Source: Halictus rubicundus
Taxonomy: Eukaryota > Arthropoda > Insecta > Hymenoptera > Halictidae
DNA length: 64,000 bases
Direction: 5' to 3'
Assembly (NCBI RefSeq): GCF_050948215.1
Contig: NC_135155.1
Span: 18,317,001 to 18,381,000 of the forward strand
The stretch's first letter is position 1. The number at the start of each line of letters is the position of its first letter. Shown here in pieces: positions 56,244 to 64,000 of the stretch. The position numbers and the translations under genes were made by a program. The notes beneath the pieces are model-generated. The model searched no databases. It was not told the origin of the DNA and saw only the letters and a program-made list of their open reading frames with translations.

Positions 56244-57969
56244 GCTCTATTGTCGTTCTTCACAGGTTTGCAAAGAAAGGATAAAATGATAGAAGACAAT
56301 TAGATAGCCCGTTTTGGCCGGAGCGTACTTTGTATATCGATGACGCGGCAGTTAGGTGCTTTATAGTCAGCTGGCTTTCGCTTCTTCGAGCAGTTTACCC
56401 GCCTCGTATTTTTGTGGGCCGTAACGAGCCGCGAATGAAACGGGAAGGTGCAAAATTTCGTCGAAGGCGAGATTCACGACGCGACGCCTCGATAAACGGC
56501 GCGTCTTGGTCGGCTGATCGTCCCGATGACTTTGCAACACTCGCGATTAGGTTGCGGGAACCTGTCGTTAGAATCGACTGTCAATGTCCGCGGGAACGTC
56601 GCTCGGGCACACGTGGCCACCGAAAAAAATTCGAGGTGTTCGTTAGCTTTCCGTTTTGTTCGACGACGACGCCTAGGATCGTTGATCCTAGCCGCTTCGC
56701 CGGATGATGAACAGAGCGGACGGGGTTTGACTATACGGTGAATCGGTCGAAATGACAGCGCCGATATGTGTCTCGGATAAGCGTCCGTATTCAGCCGGCG
56801 AATTATTCACGCCGATCGACACCGTTGTCGTTAACGACGCGCCCGTAATTTTTCAATCGCAATTGCCAATCAATCATAAACCGTTCCGACGATCCTTAAT
56901 TGTTCCCATCTCATGGTCATCGAGTTCGTTCACCGCCACTTCCGTCGTCGACGAAGCCTGCTGCGATCCCGCTGGAAATGAATTTCATCTTTGACTTCAA
57001 TCGTTCGGGTCGAAGGTCGATTCGTGGTCATTTTCTACACCTGAAACGAAAACACAAACGGAAATGTTTCGACGGTTTGTTTCGCTGAAAATAATCTTCT
57101 AAAATGATTTCTAGAATCGTCTGTAGTCCGATGGAAATACTTTATTAATTGTAACTGTAATTAAACAGTGCATTTTTAATGAAACTCGCAAATTTGTGAA
57201 ATACATAAGGAAGATCAAGAAGACATTGACAACGATCATACTTTAATCCATCATTGCCGAGTTCAAGATATTGTTAAAAATAATGTTACTGTGACGTCTG
57301 TTGTAAATACAATTTTACCGATGCGAGTATGAGAACTGTAATATAATAGATTCCATTTCATTGTTTCATTTTCTTTTCATTTTTACGTTTCGTTCCTTTC
57401 TCTCTCAGATAACATTTCACCGTGCCCCATTAACAATTTCTTTCCCCGCAAGGAAAGAACGTCGAGATAAACGGTTACGAAACATTTCGAGGAATCACGC
57501 CTGAAATTTTCTATCAGCTGTTGCTGAAACTGCATTCGGTGTTCCGCCGCGTCGGCCTGCACCAGCAATTTGTTTCGCGATGAGAACTGTATTATCGAGC
57601 CGGTCATTATTCTTTATGCCATCGCCACAAAGAACGCCGGAGAAATGACAAAGACCCAATGAACTTTATCAGCGAGTGCGCGAGTGAGTGCGCTCTCGCG
57701 CGCGCACGTCGGAGTACAGTGACACGTCGATGCAATTTGTCAGTCGTTGCACCGACGTGGCTCCTCTATGAAAATTATCCGGCTGGAACGCGGCCAATAA
57801 AACCCGCCCGAGAGAAATTACGCTCCCGAAACGAATATCAAACGCTTCTCCCGATTCTCTCATTGTTGGCTGAAAACGTGGTCGCGTTAAGGCGCCGGAT
57901 TTTCATACTTTTCCCCTCTTTGCTACGCGAGCACCTCACGCGACTTTTTAATTAACAATTTCCATTCAT
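56244..57969. other. Unassigned spacer
   Basis: The CpG-rich block 56320-57090 holds overlapping 60-125 codon ORFs. The remainder is AT-rich. No gene or repeat boundary recognised. Confidence 0.4.
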
Positions 57970-58435
57970 AGCCTTCAGACACAGACTCAAGATCCGTCTT
58001 GGTCTTGATCCAACGGGTCCTAAACTTGTTACATTTTTTCCTCTGTATTATGGATATTCTGACGCCATAAACGTGCCACAAGTTTTGAGCTTTATTTCGC
58101 AGAGAATCAAGACAAAATATAGCTCAATTTTTAGCTGGAGATATTTTCTATCGCTGTTCTCGATTTCATCCAGAAAACTCATCCAATGGCAGAAAAATGC
58201 TTGGATTCCACGGCATGCGCATCGTCAATTTTTGGCCTACTTCTAACGCTTATAGTACCAAATATCCGCATAATCTCGGCAGCTGCTGACCAGCGCGCGC
58301 TAGATTGAACCTTCCTCTTTCGAACGAGCCCTTTACCAGCGAGAAAATATTCTGATATAAGGACGAAAACTTGAGGCACGTGAAACCATTTTTTGCCGGT
58401 AATGTAGTCACCCTACCTTATCGCGAATCTACGAA
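57970..58435 (+). repeat. Dispersed repeat G, longest copy
   Basis: It is the most extended G copy: it begins AGCCTTCAGACACAGACTC, includes the block missing from 55866-56196, and ends in the GCCGGTAATGTAGTCACCC and CTTATCGCGAATCTACGAAG segments. Non-coding. Confidence 0.8.
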
Positions 58436-58879
58436 GACGCTTTGTCGTTGGACTGAATTGTCACTGATTCTCCGAGACATTACTGTATTGGCTTCTAGAC
58501 ATTTACAGAAGACATTTCACGCGTGCTCCTTGTCCTGTTGCGCAGCATGTATGGAGATCGAATGAGGACGTACAGAAAGTGGTTTATGAACGCTAAAGAA
58601 ATCATCGCATGCGATATGTAGCGGCAATAAGTCGTTCGCGTTGCTACCGCAAAACAAAAGAAATGATCGCTCAGAAATTGCTTTTCTCGGCGCATTTTAT
58701 ATTCGTATCGATAAAATAGAAATTGAACCCATTCATCGCCTGTGATCTTAATTCTATTACGTCCCGCGTACACTTTCGCGTTTGTTACGAATGATGAATG
58801 CATAAAGTTAGCCCGTCGATTAGTCTGTAATTACTGTGCGCGCCGGAGAAATTAATGGTTTCTTAATTAATGGTTTCTC
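58436..58879. other. Unassigned spacer
   Basis: No gene recognised; TTAATTAATGGTTTCT is directly repeated near 58853 and 58866. Confidence 0.35.
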
Positions 58880-58905
58880 TTATCGACTGTTTCAGGTGAG
58901 TAGGC
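58880..58905 (+). promoter_or_regulatory. Candidate recursive (zero-exon) splice site
   Basis: A pyrimidine-rich run ending CTGTTTCAG at 58895 is joined directly to the donor GTGAGT at 58896. Such fused acceptor-donor sites mark stepwise removal of very long introns in insects. It fits a long plus-strand intron. The tract (TCTCTTATCGACTGTTTCAG) is moderately, not strongly, pyrimidine-rich. Confidence 0.35.
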
Positions 58906-60683
58906 GATCCAAAGAACGTGCAACTCTCTACCAAGAGACGGGGAGGGTGAGTTAACTTGTGTTGAATCCTTAGTGGCGTTACATCGTAGCTAGCGCTCAT
59001 CCTCGTACATCAGGATCATCAAGCGGAAGATCATTTATCAAACCATTTGATTCATTCGCATTCCGTCGAATTTCCGCGCCCGAAATTGTCACCTATTTCA
59101 TTCTACACAGAAATACTCTCCGAGGAAATAGTCTTCGAATCGTTAGAAGTCGATAAAGAATTTTTAAGATTCAATCAAAATTATTTAAAAATAGCCTAAA
59201 ATCGCTACGACTCTATACGCATGCATAAGCTTGGCGAAGAAACACTTGACTTGTACAATTTTTAAAAAGAATCCTCATAAGCCGCACTTTCCAGCTCGAG
59301 AACTAACGGACGATAATAGCATTCTGCTGCGGCTGAGTTATAGTAAAAGGATCACCAATATTTACGTGCACTTAACATTTTTAGTATAAAAAAAACGATC
59401 AGAGTGCCTTGAAACACTATCATGTTTGTATCCTATCGTGTTTCCGCCTTATAATTCCTTCATCTTTCAATATTCTTTATCCTTACGAAACGAATGCACG
59501 CGACGATAAGAAATGTATGGGAACAAATATTTTCAATTAACACGATTTTCTCTGAAATTCGTCAAGAAAAATCGAAATTTCTCTAAAATCTGCTTATGGG
59601 AGTCAACGAATGATACCGCACTTTGACCAGTCGTGCGCAGAACGTCTTCTACCCACGCAGGGAAACCAGCTGATAGTATCGACATGATAAAGTGCATTGG
59701 ATTGTCATGCACGTAGCGTTGCATCGAGCAGGAAAGTTCTTTCAATAGCACGGCCGCGTGTTGTTTACGACGTAAAATCGAATAGAAATGGAAACACGCC
59801 GCTCGAGTAATCGATTTCCCTTCAATAATTCGTGTCTCGTTTTTTATGGCGCATTCGAAATCGATTTTCGTTGGAAGGCGAGACCGAATACGGTAGTAGA
59901 GCGTTTAATTGGAAATGCGTGACGAATCATTTGGAGCAGCCAGCCATTAAAATGAAATCCTTCAAAGTATAAACATAACTTGGGGGGGGGGACAACATAA
60001 CGTACAACCATGGACATGCGACTACTAATTAAAATGTCGATTAAATCTCTGCTCGAGATTACGCCGATTGTGCTCGTCTCGAATAACCATTCGACAAAAT
60101 GACGGTCGGCGGCCGTCCGCCGAGGTGGAAGATGCTTTCTATTCTAATTAATAATTCGAGAAAACGCCGGAGCCTGAAACTACTCGAACGAGAAGAAGGT
60201 ATAGAAAATTCTAAACGTGAAAGGAAGCTCAATCTTCTTTCTCCGTCGAGGAAGAATAGGTGCTTCAGGAACGTGAAAAGTATTACGAGTGAGCTGCCCA
60301 CTTAAATGATTGAGGAGCTACTAAGAAAGGTGAAAGGATTGGATGAACCAAAGAAAATTCTGTTTCGGAATTCTACGGGGACGCCCTCGCATTTTTATGA
60401 CGGTCACGTAATTTCGTTGCATCGCCGCGGTGCAACGAGAGTCGCGTTAACGAAGACGAATCAATTATGTAAGCAAGTAGGTCAGAAAGGTTCACGGTCA
60501 ATTTCGCCCGTGGGATTGTGTGTACATACTCTGTGGCGGCCATGATCGCGCCGCGCCGCCAGTAACTGGATCCTTGATGCTCACTTCGGAGACCTGAACG
60601 ATCCAATTCCTTGAACCTCTTTCTCCCGCGACATTAAACGGCCGCCTCGAAACGCAAACTTCAACGGTTTACTCTTCTTTTTC
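58906..60683. other. Unassigned sequence
   Basis: AT-rich then CpG-rich; a ten-G run lies at 59982-59991. ORFs of 60-80 codons only, none recognised. Confidence 0.4.
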
Positions 60684-60710
60684 TTTTTTTTTTTTTTTTT
60701 TTTTTTTTTT
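60684..60710. repeat. Poly(T) run, 27 nt
   Basis: An uninterrupted T run preceded by a TTC-rich stretch. It could be a slipped homopolymer or the reversed poly(A) of a retrocopy; no gene-like sequence lies on either side to support the latter. Confidence 0.8.
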
Positions 60711-61914
60711 CATTAGCCTGACTCCGCGTGTAATACGCGACGGCCCCGCGTTTCAGGTTGGCGGGCCTGCTCGATGCCCAATGGAGGTCGCCGGGTTTCT
60801 GCAACCTCAGTTTCCTCGATCTCAACGCACGATTAGACGGATGCAACAAATAAGAACGCACGTCTCGAGCCGCTGTACGATAATTAATGCGAAACCTGTC
60901 GGGGAATTGTTCGAGATCGAATCGGATTGATTTGCTTCTTAGCCGAATAAAATGTTTCCTTTAAAAGGACAACTACTACGGATTGCGAATTCATAATATT
61001 CGGATGTGATTGAACGTTAGACGATTTTTATGCGTCGAAAGAACCTCCTCTTAAAAGAATTGCTTTTTAATTAGTTTATTGGGCCGAGCATTTTGTGACC
61101 AATACAGAATCCGATTCAAATATTGAGCAAATACGACGTCATTTATCTGGTTGCGACAATTTCTATAAGTTGAGATACATTTATTTACTCGGACCAGGTG
61201 CAATAATAAATATCGACACATTCATTGAGTCATCGGACGAGATTTATTAAAAGCTCGACGCGACTAGAATTCTAAATAACAGAACTCTAAATAACATTTC
61301 TATCGTAATCTGAAAAATCCAAACGAGAGGATCCGCGCGTCGTTCACGGAGCCTTCGATATTAGAATACAGAATCATAGTGCCGGTGGCAAACCTGCCGC
61401 GAAGCAAATAAACGTTATCGGTTCATGCGACATTAAGTCGCTATAGTAAAAGGAAAAGGACGAGGCGCGGCGAGCCGGGGATAATTGTGGCGAGAAATTC
61501 TCGGCGTTTCACGATCGAAGCGATAATCGTTTCACGGTTTTTCCGGTTTTTCTCTCGCGAAGATATTTCCCGCGCCACGGCCACGGTAAATCCCGGCGCT
61601 CTTATCTTCGTTTTCTCGTTCCGGGGCCTCGAGTCCGTGCTCGAAATATGCGAACGATAAGATCAGCCGGTCGGTCCACCGCGGAGAAAAAAAAAGCTGG
61701 CCGGTGCTTCCCGGATTTTTCTCTGGCTTACCGCCAGATTTCTGTAACAGAGAGACCCTCGCGATGGGTTATTACCGCGATCTGGCCGGAATTAGGGGAA
61801 AAAACGACGAATGCAGGCCTGCATCGAGAACCTCGCAGTTTCCGGGAATTCTGAGGAAACTGCTGTTACCGTGTCTGCAACGTTTCAGCGTAACTGGTCT
61901 GGAAATTTAAATAT
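60711..61914. other. Unassigned sequence
   Basis: No gene or repeat boundary recognised; the 61470-61870 block is CpG-rich with two overlapping 68-codon ORFs. Confidence 0.35.
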
Positions 61915-62160
61915 AAAGAACAAAATTCGAAGAACAAAATGATTAAAAAATATCGATTTTGATACTATATAAACTTTATTTCGATTCCCCTAGGGGTTAC
62001 AATCCTTAATCCACCTCCTTCTTCCATCGCCGCTTTTCCATTTACTCTTTAACCTACCTTAACACTAACTTACGCATAAACTTAACCTAAACATAATTCT
62101 ATATATATATAGAGAGAGAGAGATCGATTTTCATACTATTAGTGTCGAAATAATTGGATC
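61915..62160 (+). repeat. Dispersed repeat J, diverged copy with a microsatellite
   Basis: ATTCGAAGAACAAAATGATT, AAAAATATCGATTTTGATAC and ATTAGTGTCGAAATAATTGG match other J copies (7945, 45230). The middle holds a (TA)n-(GA)n microsatellite at about 62101-62132. Confidence 0.55.
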
Positions 62161-63144
62161 CTCCTCGATAACTGTTGTCGATCAAGAGTTCATTTCGATC
62201 GCTCATAACAATTATCGATGATCGAATTTCTTTTCACTGGTTCAGTATAATTATTGATGAGAAAATTCATTTCAGTTGTCTATTTAATTGCTGAGTTGTT
62301 TTTTTCGTACAACAAGACGAACCAGTAATATCATCGAGCAACAATCAATAAAATGATATTCTCCAGAAGCATCACGAGGCAGGTATTGCTAGACACAGTT
62401 ACAAACTTACTTATCTCCTACAAGATCACGCAATTATTTGTAACCAATTAGATTTGCTGGGATAACAAGCGTGTCTCTATATCGATCTATTCAGTGATTC
62501 CATAGTGTATATGAAGGAATGAGACATTGATGATCTAAGAAAACGATCGGAGTCCATGCGAGGCATTCCGATGATCGTTCGGAAGCATCGACAAACACTC
62601 GGGAAGGAATTGTGAAAGAGGACGCGGCGAATTATACGACAAACAATAGTCGTTGTTGGCAAAACGAACCTGTTGCTGGTCGGAGCCGCGGTTTTTTTTT
62701 TCATCGCGATCGATAGGTTTGTAAATATGACGCGGATATTTACCGGCGCTGAATCGCCGGTGTTTGATATCAGCCGCGTATAAAGCTTGCCGTCGACGCG
62801 AGATAATGACCGTGCTTGATTAAACCAGCGTCGCTGAAAGTGTCCCGTTAAGCGGGCACAGCCTCGCGGCATTCCCTGGCCCGTTCTCACACCTATACAG
62901 TGGAGGTGTAACGCAAATGTTTGCAATTAATTCGAACACCGAGAGAGAGAGAGAAAAAGATCGGCCAGGTGACGATACAGCGATCGAGTTTCGCCGAAAG
63001 AAAGCTAAATTAAGGGGGCCGGCAGGCATTTGGCATTGACGGCCACGCTATGTTACGCTGTGCCTTTTTTTCTAGACATTTTACGTCTTAAATAAGTAAG
63101 TAATCAATTAAAAATGCATACCACCGTGTTTGTACATGTCTTTG
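62161..63144. other. Unassigned sequence
   Basis: The 149-codon antisense ORF 62477-62926 has no recognised domain. A short (GA)n lies at 62941-62955. Confidence 0.35.
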
Positions 63145-63327
63145 CTACGTCTGTATGGAGCCTTTTTTTTCGATACGAACACTAAATCTCTCGAAACTAA
63201 GAGAATCTCTCAGCGGCAGCCATCTTGTGACGTCATACTTGCTTCAGAATTCGAATTTTCTGCCGAATATTACAAATTACTCCACGATGAGGTAGAATTT
63301 CGCAATTTGGGCTCCATGCAGACGTAG
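63145..63327. repeat. Inverted-repeat unit, 18-bp arms
   Basis: CTACGTCTGTATGGAGCC (63145-63162) and its complement with one mismatch (63310-63327) bracket about 150 bp containing a TGACGTCA site. It may be a small TIR element; no target duplication is evident. Confidence 0.4.
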
Positions 63328-63507
63328 ATTGGACTTTTAGAAAACACAATTGACCACTTCTAAACTGCTCATCGCGATATTGAAGCGGCAGTTTGTCTAG
63401 ATTTTGACCCTTGCATACGTATATGGATTTCAAACCATGCCGGCCCCCGTAAATCGTAAGAAAGTAACTCGGCGGTACTTGTTTACTACTGCTGAATTGA
63501 GAAGTTC

Positions 63508-63895
63508 GTCCGCCATATTGGCACCGCCATTTTGTTTTGTGTTATTTCGGCATCAGATTCATATTCAATGGCATGAGAAATACGAGAATACTAATCTTTA
63601 GCCAGTTAAGCGCGTTCGGCGTGTATAAACGTCAATCCGAAACTCTATTGCGGTGCGGTTAACGTTAATGAATTGTTAATTTCTTATCGAATAAAAATGT
63701 AGTTCTTTCTCATTTAGCTTTACAAGGGCTTTGGGCGTTTTACAAGGGCGGGATTTTAATTCCGCGCCGTGAGGGACTTTTGAAATTAAATTCCACAGTT
63801 AACTGGTTAAAAGAGTCCAATAATTTTTTGGGTTATGCGTCCGCCATATTGAACCCGCCACTTTTTTGTAATTTCGACATCAGATTCATAGTCAG
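63508..63895 (+). repeat. Direct repeat pair M about 330 bp apart
   Basis: GTCCGCCATATTG, CCGCCA and CATCAGATTCATA recur in order at 63508-63570 and 63839-63895 with moderate divergence. The segment between is AT-rich with two TTTACAAGGGC phrases near 63720 and 63740. Nature unknown. Confidence 0.5.
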
Positions 63896-64000
63896 GGATC
63901 TGTGAAACTCCAGAGTATCAATTTTGAACGAAATTTTCACAGGTTATGTTTGACTTCCGTGTCTTCCCAAATACGGTGTAGATAATTGTACGTTTCAACC

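Noticed and set aside
50077..59751. WVEDV string shared by two small antisense ORFs (50077-50280 and 59533-59751)
   Set aside because: Five residues shared by unrelated short ORFs is expected by chance; flanking DNA is not similar.
1..64000. CRISPR arrays, rRNA, tRNA, LTR or LINE retroelements
   Set aside because: The tandem repeats have no spacer structure, no tRNA cloverleaf or rRNA signature was seen, and no reverse transcriptase motif appears in any frame examined.

Overview
This is a eukaryotic, almost entirely non-coding window. It most resembles an insect genome, and I lean to Hymenoptera. The reasons are a near-complete mariner transposon, very many small DNA-transposon derivatives (MITEs), CpG-rich spacer, and one gene start with strongly GC-ending codons and a very short intron. 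I see no operons, rRNA, tRNA, CRISPR array or phage. The taxon is an inference; no sequence search was possible.

Genes. The only convincing host coding sequence is the 5' end of a plus-strand gene at 12843-13259: a 305-bp coding exon, a 54-bp intron and a 58-bp second exon that ends at a good donor. A 16-codon upstream ORF lies just ahead of it. I do not recognise the product. A weaker candidate first exon lies at 53269-53319; it ends in the same splice phase. A zero-length recursive splice site candidate sits at 58895/58896 on the same strand. One possible reading is that most of the window is a giant first intron of one plus-strand gene with two promoters; this is unproven.

Mobile elements dominate. 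(1) A full-length mariner at 17144-18432 carries a transposase broken by one frameshift and one stop codon. (2) About fourteen copies or fragments of a TA-flanked MITE (family A, ends CAGTGAATTC...) are spread from 217 to 47043. (3) Several TTAA-flanked piggyBac-like MITE families (B, C, D, E, F) are interspersed. Families B to E share one architecture: TTAA, a roughly 15-nt terminal repeat, then a 14-20 nt palindrome at one end only. (4) Other TIR or foldback elements lie at 6916, 11512, 14293 (hAT-like), 15611, 29945, 32420 (14-bp target duplication), 32623, 44663, 49095, 50826 and 51485.

Tandem and dispersed repeats. A 165-bp array at 47832-48735 keeps a 270-codon minus-strand frame open. 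A 326-bp array lies at 24056-24790 and a 162-bp array at 18977-19462. Single units of these are also dispersed. The 165-bp (H) and 326-bp (G) units lie side by side at two loci, so they look like parts of one parent repeat amplified differently. The remaining stretches, listed block by block, show no feature I can support.
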